The position numbers and the translations under genes are program-made. 64,000 bases of DNA from Brumimicrobium oceani. Lineage in GTDB: Bacteria; Bacteroidota; Bacteroidia; Flavobacteriales_D; Crocinitomicaceae. The notes beneath the pieces are model-generated. The model saw nothing but the letters and a program-made list of their open reading frames with translations, did no database searches and had not been told where the DNA came from. Shown one piece after another: positions 44,414 to 53,654 of the stretch (positions within the stretch are counted from its first letter, which is position 1; each line of letters starts with the position of its first letter). The DNA is taken from contig NZ_QFRJ01000004.1 of the NCBI RefSeq assembly GCF_003143775.1, positions 186,001 through 250,000 on the forward strand, given 5' to 3'.

Positions 44414-45307
44414 ATGGACTTTGTAGATTACTATAAAATTTTAGGGGTAAGCAAGGGAGCGAGTGACAAAGAAATCAAGAAAGCTTACAGAAAGTTGGCC
44501 CGAAAATATCATCCTGACTTAAACCCTGATAACAAGGAGGCAGAGAAGAAATTCAAAGAGATCAATGAAGCGCATGAAGTACTGAGCAATCCAGAAAACA
44601 GGGAAAAATACGATAAATACGGTAAGGATTGGATGCACGGTGAAGAATTTGAGAAAGCTAGGCAGCAGCAATCTTATCAAAGACAACAATATTCTGGAGG
44701 AGCTGGAGGACAAGGCTTTTCGGGCAGTGATTTCTCTGACTTTTTTGAATCTATGTTTGGCGGTGCAGGTGGCTCTTCGGGTCGTGGTGCAGCCCAGTTC
44801 AAGGGTCAAGATCTTAGTGCAAGTTTAGAACTCAACTTAACGGAGATTTATGAAACACATAAGAAGGTACTCACATTAAATGGCCAAAAAATCAGATTGA
44901 CAATTCCTGCAGGTATAGAAAACGGTCAAATCATTAGAATCAAAGGAAAAGGTGACGAGGGAATGAACGGTGGTCCGAATGGGGATTTACTCATTAAATT
45001 CAGTATTATAAACAACACCAAATTCAAAAGAGATAAAGAAAACCTATATTCTACAGTTCACCTAGATTTATACACAGCACTTTTGGGTGGCGAGATTACG
45101 GTTGATACATTTGACGGCAAAGTAAAGCTTAAAATTGCAGCAGAAACCGCGAACGACACAAAAGTAAAACTGAAAGGAAAAGGCTTTCCTGTTTACAAGA
45201 AAGAAAGGGATTTTGGTGATTTAATCATTACTTACCAAATTGATATTCCTACAAATCTATCTGCCAAGGAAAAAGAGCTATTCAAAGAACTTCAAAAATT
45301 AAGATAA
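44414..45307 (+). CDS. cbpA: CbpA-type DnaJ co-chaperone
   Basis: A 297-residue type II J-protein. J domain at 1-70 with HPD at 33-35; Gly/Ser/Gln-rich linker about 85-130; C-terminal substrate-binding domain from 135 with no zinc cysteines. It would stimulate DnaK ATPase and deliver unfolded proteins. The next gene, one base downstream, encodes a CbpM-like modulator, the usual partner. Confidence 0.92.
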   Translation: MDFVDYYKILGVSKGASDKEIKKAYRKLARKYHPDLNPDNKEAEKKFKEINEAHEVLSNPENREKYDKYGKDWMHGEEFEKARQQQSYQRQQYSGGAGGQGFSGSDFSDFFESMFGGAGGSSGRGAAQFKGQDLSASLELNLTEIYETHKKVLTLNGQKIRLTIPAGIENGQIIRIKGKGDEGMNGGPNGDLLIKFSIINNTKFKRDKENLYSTVHLDLYTALLGGEITVDTFDGKVKLKIAAETANDTKVKLKGKGFPVYKKERDFGDLIITYQIDIPTNLSAKEKELFKELQKLR

Positions 45308-45308
45308 G

Positions 45309-45608
45309 ATGGAAAAGCAAGAATATATATTGATAAAAACACTTTGTGTTCATTATAAAATTGAGATCTCTTTCATTAAAGAATTGAATAATGTTGGACT
45401 TATTGAAATTAAACGGTTTGAAAATGAAGAAGTAATTCATGAAGAAAAGATTGGTGATTTAGAAAAAATGATTCGCCTTTATCATGAGTTAGACTTAAAT
45501 ATTGAAGGAATTGATGTTGTATTCAATCTGCTTCAAAAAGAAGTTCAACTCAAAGAACAAGTAAAAGAATTGCAAAACAGACTGCGATTTTATGAGGATG
45601 AACTCTAA
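45309..45608 (+). CDS. cbpM: CbpM-like chaperone modulator
   Basis: A 99-residue MerR-like protein, helical, with a C-terminal coiled coil (LLQKEVQLKEQVKELQNRL). Its position directly after the cbpA gene and the size match CbpM, which binds the CbpA J domain and inhibits it. The N-terminal MEKQEYILIKTLCVHYKIEI fits the short DUF/CbpM pattern. The gene is probably translated in the same operon. Confidence 0.82.
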   Translation: MEKQEYILIKTLCVHYKIEISFIKELNNVGLIEIKRFENEEVIHEEKIGDLEKMIRLYHELDLNIEGIDVVFNLLQKEVQLKEQVKELQNRLRFYEDEL

Positions 45609-45683
45609 TAGGATTAACCTTAGAATAAACTCTTTAAACAAGCCAAAAGAAACATTAATTACACCGATTGAATTAATAAGTAA

Positions 45684-45691
45684 TAGTTTTG
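45684..45691 (+). promoter_or_regulatory. -7 box for the DUF2490 gene
   Basis: TAGTTTTG matches TAnnTTTG, 15 bases before the ATG at 45706. Supports the downstream start. Confidence 0.4.
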
Positions 45692-45705
45692 CAAAAAAAA
45701 TTGAA

Positions 45706-46362
45706 ATGAGAAACATATTTATTCTTCTCCTGGTTTTATTACCCTTACATGGATTGACACAAAAAAGTGACTTTGGAAATTGGCTTAATTATTTTGGTAG
45801 CAAAACAATAAAAGACAACTTTAATTGGCACCATGAAGCACAATATAGAAATTACAATGAGATTGGTGATTTGGAGCAATTATTATTGCGAACTGGATTG
45901 GGTTATAATTTAACTGAAAACAACAATAATATTTTGCTTGGTTACGGGTTTATAAGAAGCGAAAACTACATTGGAACCACAGATGAAAAAGCGATAATTA
46001 ATGAACACAGAATTTACCAACAATTCATTACAAAGCAATCTTTCGGCAGGGTTTCATTTCAACACAGGTATAGATTTGAACAGCGTTTCGTTGAAGACAA
46101 ATTCAGAATGAGATTTCGCTACTTTCTCTCTACAAACATAGCTTTAACAAATCCTACAATTGTTGACAATACCTTTTATCTATCGGCATACAACGAAATA
46201 TTCCTTAACACTACAAAGACCATTTTTGATAGAAATAGACTTTATGGAGGGCTTGGTTATAAATTAAATAATAATCTGCGTTTTGAAGTCGCCTATATGA
46301 ATCAATTCTTAGACAAAAGACAAAGAGATCAGCTGAATATCAATATATTTTTAAATCTATAA
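45706..46362 (+). CDS. DUF2490 outer-membrane-type protein
   Basis: A 218-residue exported protein of the DUF2490 family, predicted small beta-barrel of unknown role. The frame is open from 45592, but a start at 45706 gives a clean signal peptide MRNIFILLLVLLPLHGLTQ, while the upstream part overlaps the cbpM gene. Family stretches are KSDFGNWLNYFGSKTIKDNF, HHEAQYRNYNEIGDLEQ and FQHRYRFEQRF. It ends 17 bases before the carbonic anhydrase gene. Confidence 0.83.
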   Translation: MRNIFILLLVLLPLHGLTQKSDFGNWLNYFGSKTIKDNFNWHHEAQYRNYNEIGDLEQLLLRTGLGYNLTENNNNILLGYGFIRSENYIGTTDEKAIINEHRIYQQFITKQSFGRVSFQHRYRFEQRFVEDKFRMRFRYFLSTNIALTNPTIVDNTFYLSAYNEIFLNTTKTIFDRNRLYGGLGYKLNNNLRFEVAYMNQFLDKRQRDQLNINIFLNL

Positions 46363-46379
46363 ATTAAACTATTCTCAAA

Positions 46380-47147
46380 ATGAAAAAAGTATTCAAATTA
46401 ACTATGCTCACATTAATTGTGGCAGGATTTACGGCTTGCAATCAGGGTGAACCAGCAAAGGCCGAAACTAAATCTGATGAGCAATCGACAGAACTAGAAC
46501 AACCACAAGTACAAGAAGCCTTGGTGGAAGAAATTTTAACACAAGAACAACAAGCCGCACTTTCGCCTGATGACGTAATTCAGAGCTTCAAAGAAGGAAA
46601 CGAAAGATTTATGAACAATGACCTTACAAAGAGAAACACATCTCAGCAAGTAAGAAATAGTACTTTGGCACAATTCCCAAAAGCGATTGTATTGTCTTGT
46701 GTAGATAGTCGAGTACCGGTAGAAGATGTTTTAGACAGAGGAATTGGGGATATTTTCGTTGCTAGAGTTGCAGGAAACTTCGTGAATGTAGACATGCTTG
46801 GGAGTATGGAATACGCATGTGAAGTGGCGGGTTCAAAATTAGTACTCGTTATGGGGCATGAGCACTGTGGCGCAGTAAAAGCAGCTGTTGACGATGTTCA
46901 ATTGGGCAACATCACCCCAATGTTAGAAAAAATTAGACCAGCGGTTGACATGGTTGAATACAAAGGAGACCGCACATCTAAAAATCCAGAATTTGTTGAA
47001 ATGGCTTGCGCCAGTAATGTTAGACACACAATTAAAGAAATAAGAGAAAAAAGTCCAATTTTGAAGGAAATGGAAGACAACGGAGAAATCAAAATAGTGG
47101 GTGCTATTTATGACTTAGACACCGGGAAAGTTGATTTCATGGATTAA
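46380..47147 (+). CDS. Exported lipoprotein beta-carbonic anhydrase
   Basis: A 255-residue beta-type carbonic anhydrase. Zinc ligands are present: Cys about 106 with Asp and Arg in LSCVDSR, and His and Cys about 160 in GHEHCG. The first 22 residues form a lipoprotein signal with lipobox AGFTAC, then a long acidic linker (EPAKAETKSDEQSTELEQPQ), so the enzyme should be periplasmic or membrane-tethered rather than cytoplasmic. It hydrates CO2 to bicarbonate. It follows the DUF2490 gene on the same strand; a terminator follows at 47175. Confidence 0.9.
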   Translation: MKKVFKLTMLTLIVAGFTACNQGEPAKAETKSDEQSTELEQPQVQEALVEEILTQEQQAALSPDDVIQSFKEGNERFMNNDLTKRNTSQQVRNSTLAQFPKAIVLSCVDSRVPVEDVLDRGIGDIFVARVAGNFVNVDMLGSMEYACEVAGSKLVLVMGHEHCGAVKAAVDDVQLGNITPMLEKIRPAVDMVEYKGDRTSKNPEFVEMACASNVRHTIKEIREKSPILKEMEDNGEIKIVGAIYDLDTGKVDFMD

Positions 47148-47174
47148 TACCAGAAAATATCAATTCACTTTAAA

Positions 47175-47207
47175 TATCCCCTTGGCTTTTGCTGAAGGGA
47201 TTTTTTT
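47175..47207 (+). terminator. Terminator of the carbonic anhydrase gene
   Basis: AATATCCCCTT-(ggcttttgctg)-AAGGGAT stem (one bulge) followed by seven Ts. Confidence 0.65.
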
Positions 47208-47364
47208 GCTTTTATATTTAAAGTGAGAATTCCAAAAGAAATTGAATGACTTAAAAAAACACCCAAAACACCACTTACATCAACACTGATCTAGGCTAGA
47301 GAAAATAGCTGTTTTTTTATTTCATAATTAAATACAATTCCTATTGTATGACATAAAAAGCCAT

Positions 47365-47372
47365 TATCTTTG
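47365..47372 (+). promoter_or_regulatory. Canonical promoter of marC
   Basis: TTG at 47344-47346, 18-base spacer, TATCTTTG at 47365-47372. A textbook Bacteroidota promoter. Confidence 0.7.
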
Positions 47373-47411
47373 CACACTTTTTAAGAAAACAAACAACAAA
47401 AACAGTTGATT

Positions 47412-48008
47412 ATGAATGAGTTTTTTGCTTCTTTCAGTTTGAATGAGATCTTCAAAGCTACAATGGTTTTATTTGCTGTTATTGATATTATCGGATCAAT
47501 TCCTATCATTATAAAAATTAAAGAAACCTCTGGTGACATCCATGCCAATCGCATCACTTTGGTTTCTTTGGTAATCATGATTGCGTTTTTGATTACTGGT
47601 GAGAGTATATTGATGCTTTTTGGCGTTAACGTTGAATCTTTTGCCGTTGCCGGGGCATTTGTTCTTTTCGCCATGGCTTTAGAAATGATTATGGGCATTG
47701 AATTATTTAAAGAAACACCTATAAAAGGAAAGAGCGTTGGTATTGTGCCATTGGCGTTTCCTATTATTGCCGGTGCTGGATCTATGACTACATTAATATC
47801 TCTTCGTGCAGAATATGAAATGGTAAACATTTTAATTGCGATACTTATTAATATGATTATCGTTTACGCAACGTTGAAATTAACCAGAAGAATTGAACGT
47901 TTACTAGGTCCTGGAGGGGTGGCTATTTTGAAGAAAGTATTTGGTATTATATTATTGGCAATTGCAGTGAAGCTTTTCGCTTCGAACGTGACGCAGTTGT
48001 TTCAGTAG
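47412..48008 (+). CDS. MarC-family integral membrane protein
   Basis: A 198-residue protein with six hydrophobic helices and the UPF0056/MarC pattern AVIDIIGSIPIIIKIKE, GVNVESFAVAGAFVLFAMAL and VPLAFPIIAGAGSMTTLISL, read along residues 15-125. Function is not established; despite the name it is not proven to affect antibiotic resistance. The start at ATG 47412 is preferred over TTG 47406. Confidence 0.9.
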   Translation: MNEFFASFSLNEIFKATMVLFAVIDIIGSIPIIIKIKETSGDIHANRITLVSLVIMIAFLITGESILMLFGVNVESFAVAGAFVLFAMALEMIMGIELFKETPIKGKSVGIVPLAFPIIAGAGSMTTLISLRAEYEMVNILIAILINMIIVYATLKLTRRIERLLGPGGVAILKKVFGIILLAIAVKLFASNVTQLFQ

Positions 48009-48066
48009 AATTGGTTGAATTGACTTTAAATATATAAACGCTTTTTAGGTTGAAAGTTATACAAAC

Positions 48067-48100
48067 AAAAAACCCAGCAGATAAATCTGCTGGGTTTTTT
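48067..48100. terminator. Bidirectional terminator between marC and sodA
   Basis: A perfect 16-bp stem, AAAAAACCCAGCAGAT / ATCTGCTGGGTTTTTT, loop AA, T run on both strands. Confidence 0.85.
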
Positions 48101-48118
48101 AATTTTTTTTGGTTTGGT

Positions 48119-48153
48119 TTTGTAGGCTTGCCCTATTAGGGCATGCCTACAAA
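48119..48153. repeat. GTAGGC palindrome
   Basis: Arms TTTGTAGGC-TTGCCCTA and TAGGGCA-TGCCTACAAA with one mismatch; sits just after the terminator and before the sodA stop. The outer arm TGTAGG resembles the GTAGGG family, though the centre differs. Confidence 0.6.
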
Positions 48154-48183
48154 TTCAAAAACCAAAAATCCAAAAAATCAAAA

Positions 48184-48783
48184 TTATTTTGCTGCTGCAA
48201 ACCTCTTATTTACTTCGTCCCAGTTAATAACATTGAAGAATGCATTAATATAGTCTGGTCTTCTGTTTTGGTAATTCAGGTAGTATGCATGCTCCCAAAC
48301 ATCAAGTCCTAAAACAGGAGTTCCTTCACAACCTAATCCCATTAAAGGATTATCTTGGTTTGGAGTAGAACACACTTCTAACTTTCCGTCTTTTACACAA
48401 AGCCATGCCCAACCAGAACCAAATCTTGTTGCTGCAGCTTTAGCAAACTCATCTTTAAATGAATCAAATGAACCAAATGCCGATTCAATTGCTCCTTTGA
48501 TATCACCTGTTGGCTCACCACCTCCGTTTGGAGACATTACCTTCCAGAATAAATCGTGGTTATAGAATCCACCACCGTTATTTCTAACCGCTGGTTTATC
48601 TGTGCAATTTGCTAAAATCTCTTCGATTGACTTTCCTTCAAGATCAGTTCCTTCAATCGCCGCGTTTAAATTATTTGTATATCCTTGATGGTGCTTACCA
48701 TGGTGGATTTCCATTGTTTTCTTGTCAATATGTGGTTCTAATGCATCGTGTGCATACGGTAAATTTGGTAATTCAAATGCCAT
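48184..48783 (-). CDS. sodA: Superoxide dismutase (Fe/Mn family)
   Basis: Dismutates superoxide. Its 199 residues hold the metal ligands in [15 protein letters not shown] (His), [11 protein letters not shown] (His) and [19 protein letters not shown] (Asp, His). The GGG-NH and NQDNPLM pattern resembles Mn-type enzymes, but Fe or cambialistic use cannot be excluded from sequence. No signal peptide, so cytoplasmic. It lies downstream of sufD on the same strand; an own promoter box is at 48819-48826. Confidence 0.94.
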   Translation of the reverse strand: MAFELPNLPYAHDALEPHIDKKTMEIHHGKHHQGYTNNLNAAIEGTDLEGKSIEEILANCTDKPAVRNNGGGFYNHDLFWKVMSPNGGGEPTGDIKGAIESAFGSFDSFKDEFAKAAATRFGSGWAWLCVKDGKLEVCSTPNQDNPLMGLGCEGTPVLGLDVWEHAYYLNYQNRRPDYINAFFNVINWDEVNKRFAAAK

Positions 48784-48818
48784 TTTGTATGTTTTTTAAG
48801 TTAATAAATCTGTTTATC

Positions 48819-48826
48819 CAAATATA
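48819..48826 (-). promoter_or_regulatory. -7 box for sodA
   Basis: The minus strand reads TATATTTG, matching TAnnTTTG, 36 bases before the ATG; a TTG on that strand lies about 21 bases further upstream. Confidence 0.55.
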
Positions 48827-48912
48827 AAGAATTAAAGGTGATATGACCAATCTTTACATCCAAAAAAGCTTAAAATTCTAACAAAACCAGTAGTTACTAG
48901 TGATGCGTGAAA

Positions 48913-50169
48913 TTAAAACTTCCAACCAAAATCATTTAAGAAAAGTTCGTCAATATCTGCTCTTAAAGCTTCATTTTCAACCTTATCTAATATATCCCCA
49001 ATAAAACCAGCTACCAGCAATTGTTTCGCACTTGCTGCCGAAATTCCTCGAGATCTTAAATAGTAAATGGCTTCTTGATCTAACTCTCCAATTGTTGAAC
49101 CATGCGAACAACGAACATCATCTGCATATATTTCTAATTCTGGTTTAGAATTTACACTTGCTGTTTTAGAAAGCAAAATGTTTTTATTCGATTGGTAAGC
49201 TGCGATTTTCTGAGCATCTTGTCGAACAATAACTTTTCCGTTGAATACACCAACAGATTTACCATCCATAACACCTTTATATGATTCACTTGATGTACAG
49301 TTCGAATACAACTGATCAATAAGCGTATGGTTATCCATATGTTGGTTTTCTGTACCCAGATAAGCACCATTCATTTCAGTATGACAATTCTCACCTTCCA
49401 CAATTACATCCAGTCCATTTCTCGTTAATTGTGCACCTGTTGTAATCGTATTGATTAAGAAATTACTGGATTCATCCTGAACAAACAGCTCATTTGAAAT
49501 ATGAAGAACATCTTTTGCTTCAGTTTGCAATTTATTAATTGTTAGACTTGCATTTGATTCAACGTGACCTTCCAACACAACATTTGTAAAACTATTTGCT
49601 GAGTTTTTTGAATGAAAAGTCGCTATAACTTCAGACTTCGACCCGTTTTCTGCAAGGACAAAGTGGCGCGCATTTGCAATTACTTCTTCTCCTTCCAAAA
49701 CATGTATCATGTGAATCGGGTGATTTGCCTTTTTATTCTTTTTAATCTGAATAAAAACACCACCTGTTTGGTAGGCTTTGTTGATTAAAGAAAAAACATT
49801 TTCTTCAGTTCCATCCACTAAATCAGAATAATACTCTTCATCTAATTCATCAATCTTTTGAACTGAAACAGCGTCATCATCCAAAATAGTTGATAAGGAT
49901 TCGTCATAATATCCATTAACAAAAACCAATTGGTGTGCATTCAAATCTGCAATCGCGTACTCCTCTATATTGGTTGAAGCTTGTGTTTGTTTATATTTTC
50001 TTTTCACGTACTTAGCCACACGTGTATATTTCCACTCTTCTACCCTTGTCGTTGGGAAATCCATCCCAGTTAAAGCGTCCAAAGCCTGCTTTCTGACTTT
50101 AGAAATCGTTTCCGGTTTCTTAAAATCCGAGACAAACTCGAGTACTTTATTATCCAAAACTAATTCCAT
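48913..50169 (-). CDS. sufD: Fe-S cluster assembly protein SufD
   Basis: Part of the SufBC2D scaffold. The 418 residues have the SufBD beta-helix signature: HLVFVNGYYDESLS-like N-terminal strands, GAYLGTENQHMDNHTL, and the C-terminal DVRCSHGSTIGELDQEAIYYLRSRG. It starts 2 bases after sufC. It is followed by sodA, not by sufS, which usually comes next in Bacteroidota. Confidence 0.94.
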   Translation of the reverse strand: MELVLDNKVLEFVSDFKKPETISKVRKQALDALTGMDFPTTRVEEWKYTRVAKYVKRKYKQTQASTNIEEYAIADLNAHQLVFVNGYYDESLSTILDDDAVSVQKIDELDEEYYSDLVDGTEENVFSLINKAYQTGGVFIQIKKNKKANHPIHMIHVLEGEEVIANARHFVLAENGSKSEVIATFHSKNSANSFTNVVLEGHVESNASLTINKLQTEAKDVLHISNELFVQDESSNFLINTITTGAQLTRNGLDVIVEGENCHTEMNGAYLGTENQHMDNHTLIDQLYSNCTSSESYKGVMDGKSVGVFNGKVIVRQDAQKIAAYQSNKNILLSKTASVNSKPELEIYADDVRCSHGSTIGELDQEAIYYLRSRGISAASAKQLLVAGFIGDILDKVENEALRADIDELFLNDFGWKF

Positions 50170-50171
50170 AT

Positions 50172-50927
50172 TTATTGCGCAATTTCTTCATTAATCCAAT
50201 CATAACCTTTTTCTTCCAATTCTAAGGCTAACTCTTTAGTTCCTGTTTTGATGATTTTTCCATCATTTAAAACATGAACAAAGTCTGGTTGGATATATTC
50301 TAGTAAACGTTGGTAGTGTGTAATCAAGATGATAGAGCGCCCTTCTGAACGCAATTTATTAACACCTTCCGAAACAATACGTAAAGCATCGATATCTAAA
50401 CCAGAATCTGTTTCATCTAGAATTGCCAATTTCGGTTCTAACATTGCCATTTGGAAAATTTCATTTCTCTTTTTTTCCCCACCAGAGAAACCAACATTCA
50501 CTGCTCTACTTGCTAATTTGCTATCCAACTCCACGAGATTCGAAGCTGTTTTTACTTTCGCTAAGAAATCTTTAGCAGACATTTTATCTTCTTTTCGGTA
50601 TTCGCGAATTTCATTAATCGCAGTACGCAAGAAGTTAATATTCGAAACACCTGGAATTTCTACAGGATATTGAAATGCCAAAAACAATCCTTCTTTTGCT
50701 CTGTCTTCCGCCTCAAGATCTAGTAGATCCACTCCGTCAAAGTCTACAGAACCACCCGTTACTTCATAACCATCTTTCCCTGCCAAAACAGAAGCCAAAG
50801 TTGATTTCCCAGAACCGTTAGGTCCCATAATTGCGTGAACTTCACCCGCTTTAACCCCCAAGTTTAGCCCTTTAAGTATTTCATGTCCTTCTTCAACTGA
50901 AGCGTGAAGATTTTTTATTGTTAACAT
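50172..50927 (-). CDS. sufC: SufC, ABC-type ATPase
   Basis: Soluble ATPase of the SufBCD scaffold, 251 residues. Walker A GPNGSGKSTL near residue 36, signature FSGGEKKRNEI, Walker B LAILDETDSGLD, then the H-loop ILITHYQRLL. The ATG is 40 bases after sufB. Confidence 0.96.
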   Translation of the reverse strand: MLTIKNLHASVEEGHEILKGLNLGVKAGEVHAIMGPNGSGKSTLASVLAGKDGYEVTGGSVDFDGVDLLDLEAEDRAKEGLFLAFQYPVEIPGVSNINFLRTAINEIREYRKEDKMSAKDFLAKVKTASNLVELDSKLASRAVNVGFSGGEKKRNEIFQMAMLEPKLAILDETDSGLDIDALRIVSEGVNKLRSEGRSIILITHYQRLLEYIQPDFVHVLNDGKIIKTGTKELALELEEKGYDWINEEIAQ

Positions 50928-50967
50928 ATGCTGTAATTTTCTTTATTAAACGTTTTTATGAATTGAA

Positions 50968-52419
50968 TTATCCTACGGAATTTTCTAGTGAAATTTCCAA
51001 TAGTTTTTGTGCTTCCACTGCAAATTCCATTGGCATGTGATTCAATACCTCTTTACAGTATCCGTTCACAATAAGTCCAATGGCTTTTTCAGAATCGATA
51101 CCCCTTTGTTGACAATAGAAAATTTGATCTTCGCCAATTTTTGAAGTTGTTGCTTCATGCTCTACCCTTGCTGAACTGTTTTTGCATTCGATATAAGGGA
51201 AGGTATGCGCTCCTGAACGGTCAGACAGCAACAAGGAATCACACTCTGATCTGTTTCTTGCATTTTCTGCACCTGCATGTATTTGCACTAAACCTCTGTA
51301 GGTGTTTTGAGACTCACCCGCAGAAATTCCTTTTGAAATAATGGTACTGCTTGTATTTTTCCCAAGGTGAACCATCTTAGATCCTGTATCTGCTTGCTGG
51401 AAATTATTGGTAACTGCAACAGAATAAAATTCACCAATAGAATTATCTCCTTTTAAAACACATGATGGATATTTCCAAGTAACTGCCGAACCTGTCTCTA
51501 CTTGTGTCCATGAAATTTTAGCATTTCTTTCACAAAGTCCTCGTTTTGTTACGAAATTAAAAACTCCTCCTACCCCGTCTTTATTTCCTGGGTACCAGTT
51601 TTGCACTGTTGAATATTTAATTTCAGCATCATCTAAAGCAATTAACTCAACCACTGCGGCATGCAACTGGTTTTCATCACGCATAGGAGCAGTACAACCT
51701 TCTAAGTAAGAAACATAAGAACCTTCATCTGCAACAACTAATGTTCTTTCAAACTGACCTGTTCCTCCTTCATTAATTCTAAAATAGGTCGAAAGCTCCA
51801 TAGGGCAACGAACTCCTTTCGGAATGTAGCAGAATGAACCGTCGGTAAACACCGCACTATTCAAGGCTGCATAAAAATTATCTGTATGTGGAACAACAGT
51901 TCCCATATATTTCTTTACTAATTCTGGATGATTTTCTACTGCTTCGGAGAATGAACAGAAAATGATTCCTAATTCCCCCAACTTCTTCTTGAATGAAGTA
52001 GCTACAGATACAGAGTCTACAACAAAATCAACTGCAGTTCCAGTTAAACGTTGTTGTTCCTCCATTGAAATCCCCAATTTTTTCATGGTTTCTTTCATTT
52101 CTGGATCTACATCATCCCAGCTTTCATATTTTTTAGTTTGACCAGGAGCTGAATAATAAGAAATCGCCTGAAAATCTGGCTTCTCGTAATTTACATGTGC
52201 CCAATCTGGCTCCTTCATAGTTGTCCATGCACGATATGCCTGCAACCTTTTTTCAAGTAACCACTCTGGTTCTTCTTTTTTAGATGATATTAAACGAATA
52301 ACATCTTCATCTAATCCCACAGGAATTGTATCTGACTTAAAATCAGATGTAAATCCATACTTATATTCTTGAACTTCTAAATTCCTTGCTAAATCTTCTT
52401 CTGTGTAAGTATTACTCAT
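50968..52419 (-). CDS. sufB: Fe-S cluster assembly protein SufB
   Basis: Scaffold subunit on which clusters form; 483 residues, the normal length. Conserved blocks are YKYGFTSD near the N-terminus, [42 protein letters not shown] with cysteine, [29 protein letters not shown] (quoted in part), and the C-terminal [18 protein letters not shown]. It lies 79 bases after the A-type carrier gene. Confidence 0.96.
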   Translation of the reverse strand: MSNTYTEEDLARNLEVQEYKYGFTSDFKSDTIPVGLDEDVIRLISSKKEEPEWLLEKRLQAYRAWTTMKEPDWAHVNYEKPDFQAISYYSAPGQTKKYESWDDVDPEMKETMKKLGISMEEQQRLTGTAVDFVVDSVSVATSFKKKLGELGIIFCSFSEAVENHPELVKKYMGTVVPHTDNFYAALNSAVFTDGSFCYIPKGVRCPMELSTYFRINEGGTGQFERTLVVADEGSYVSYLEGCTAPMRDENQLHAAVVELIALDDAEIKYSTVQNWYPGNKDGVGGVFNFVTKRGLCERNAKISWTQVETGSAVTWKYPSCVLKGDNSIGEFYSVAVTNNFQQADTGSKMVHLGKNTSSTIISKGISAGESQNTYRGLVQIHAGAENARNRSECDSLLLSDRSGAHTFPYIECKNSSARVEHEATTSKIGEDQIFYCQQRGIDSEKAIGLIVNGYCKEVLNHMPMEFAVEAQKLLEISLENSVG

Positions 52420-52498
52420 CTTTGAATTATTTTATTTTTAAATAGTGTCTAGACGGAAACATCTCAAAATTAATCGTTTTTCTGTTTCCAGCCAGCCT

Positions 52499-52822
52499 CT
52501 AAATAGAGAAACTCTCTCCACAACCACAGGTCCTATCTGCGTTTGGATTAACGAATACAAAACCCTTCCCGTTTAATCCTCCGGAAAAATCTAATGTTGT
52601 ACCTACGAGGTATAAAAAGCTCTTCTTATTAACGACTATCTTCACACCATTGTCCTCAAATGATTTATCATCCTCATGTTCAACGGTATCAAAATTAAGC
52701 TCATACATTAATCCAGAGCAACCACCACCTTGCACTCCAACACGGATGAAGCTATTCGGTTCTCCCGAATCCTCCATCAATCGAATGGCCTGTTTTCTAG
52801 CAGATTCTGTTACTTTTATCAT
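52499..52822 (-). CDS. sufA: A-type Fe-S carrier (SufA/IscA-like)
   Basis: A 107-residue HesB/IscA-type carrier with the three cluster-binding cysteines: GGGCSGLMY (about residue 35) and TCGCGESFSI (about 102 and 104). Starts the sufA-sufB-sufC-sufD operon. A canonical promoter lies at 52881-52910. The SufA versus IscA/ErpA name is by operon context. Confidence 0.92.
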   Translation of the reverse strand: MIKVTESARKQAIRLMEDSGEPNSFIRVGVQGGGCSGLMYELNFDTVEHEDDKSFEDNGVKIVVNKKSFLYLVGTTLDFSGGLNGKGFVFVNPNADRTCGCGESFSI

Positions 52823-52880
52823 AGTTAAAACTTCGTTTACATGTTATTTATATTAAATCTAAATAACCCTCTTTAATGTG

Positions 52881-52910
52881 CAAAAATACCTAATTAATGG
52901 TATTTGCCAA
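52881..52910 (-). promoter_or_regulatory. Promoter of the suf operon
   Basis: On the minus strand TTG (52910-52908), 19-base spacer, TATTTTTG (52888-52881). The spacing is good. No clear IscR- or RpoE-type operator was identified. Confidence 0.65.
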
Positions 52911-52980
52911 ATTAAAAACTAGATTATTTTAATGGATTTTGGAAATGCGACAGAAGTGAGGGAAAAAGAGAAAAGAAAGA

Positions 52981-53110
52981 TTTTAACCACAAAGAGAACG
53001 GAGGCTTCACAAAGTACACCGAGAAAAGGAGAAAAAAAGGGGTTTAACTGCAAATGAAAAGAAGGTTTCGCTAAGCACCCCGTAAAGAGGAAAATGAGAA
53101 GGAGAGGGTG
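52981..53110 (+). repeat. CACAAAG-type repeat, two degenerate copies
   Basis: Copy 1 (52981) TTTTAACCACAAAGAGAACG then GGAGGCTTCACAAAGTACAC; copy 2 (53041) GGTTTAACTGCAAATGAAAA then GAAGGTTTCGCTAAGCACCC, about 60-62 bp apart. Same general motif type (purine-rich with CACA-AAG-ACAC) as the arrays at 17 kb. Confidence 0.6.
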
Positions 53111-53252
53111 AAGTTGAACTAGTAGGGTTAGAAGAAACAAGACCACTCCAAAACACATTAACCATCAATAATCAATAAATAACAATTATCTCCTTATTTA
53201 TAATCTTTCTAAAAAAGAAGACTGTTTTGACTTTTATCTGTAAAACAAACAA

Positions 53253-53260
53253 TATCTTTG
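53253..53260 (+). promoter_or_regulatory. -7 box for the SufT-like gene
   Basis: TATCTTTG, exact consensus, 15 bases before the ATG at 53276. The nearest upstream TTG is 23 bases away. Confidence 0.6.
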
Positions 53261-53275
53261 TAAAAAAATAAAGAA

Positions 53276-53587
53276 ATGAGCAACGTTGCATTAGAAAACT
53301 CGATTATTGATGTAATCAAGACGATTTACGACCCAGAAATCCCTGTAGACGTTTATGAATTAGGACTAATTTATGAAGTAAAAATCAATGGAGACCAGTC
53401 CGTGGATGTTGAAATGACTTTAACTTCACCCAACTGCCCTGTGGCAGAATCTCTTCCGAAAGAAGTAGAAGACAAAATTGCCGCTGTAGACGGAGTAAAA
53501 TCTGCAAAGGTGAATATCGTTTTTGATCCTGCTTGGGACCAAACCATGATGAGCGAAGAAGCGAAATTGGAATTGGGGTTTTTATAA
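53276..53587 (+). CDS. SufT-like Fe-S assembly protein (DUF59/MIP18)
   Basis: A 103-residue protein of the DUF59/MIP18 family: YDPEIPVDVYELGLIYEV, then MTLTSPNCPVAESLP with the conserved cysteine, and VNIVFDPAWDQTMMSEEAK. SufT-type proteins help Fe-S cluster maturation. It lies divergently from the suf operon (454 bases apart), rather than inside it, which is a modest departure from the common order. Convergent with ddl, with a palindrome between. Confidence 0.87.
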   Translation: MSNVALENSIIDVIKTIYDPEIPVDVYELGLIYEVKINGDQSVDVEMTLTSPNCPVAESLPKEVEDKIAAVDGVKSAKVNIVFDPAWDQTMMSEEAKLELGFL

Positions 53588-53606
53588 TGGAAACTTTTAA
53601 TTGGGT

Positions 53607-53634
53607 GTATGGACGATTTGCAAATCGTCCCTAC
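53607..53634. repeat. Palindrome between sufT-like gene and ddl, GTAGGG(A)CG family
   Basis: GGACGATTTGCAAATCGTCC is perfect; outer bases GTAT/CTAC extend it with one mismatch. It lies 20 bases after one stop and 21 before the ddl stop, on two convergent genes. Confidence 0.85.
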
Positions 53635-53654
53635 CATTGCAATTAAAAAACCCA

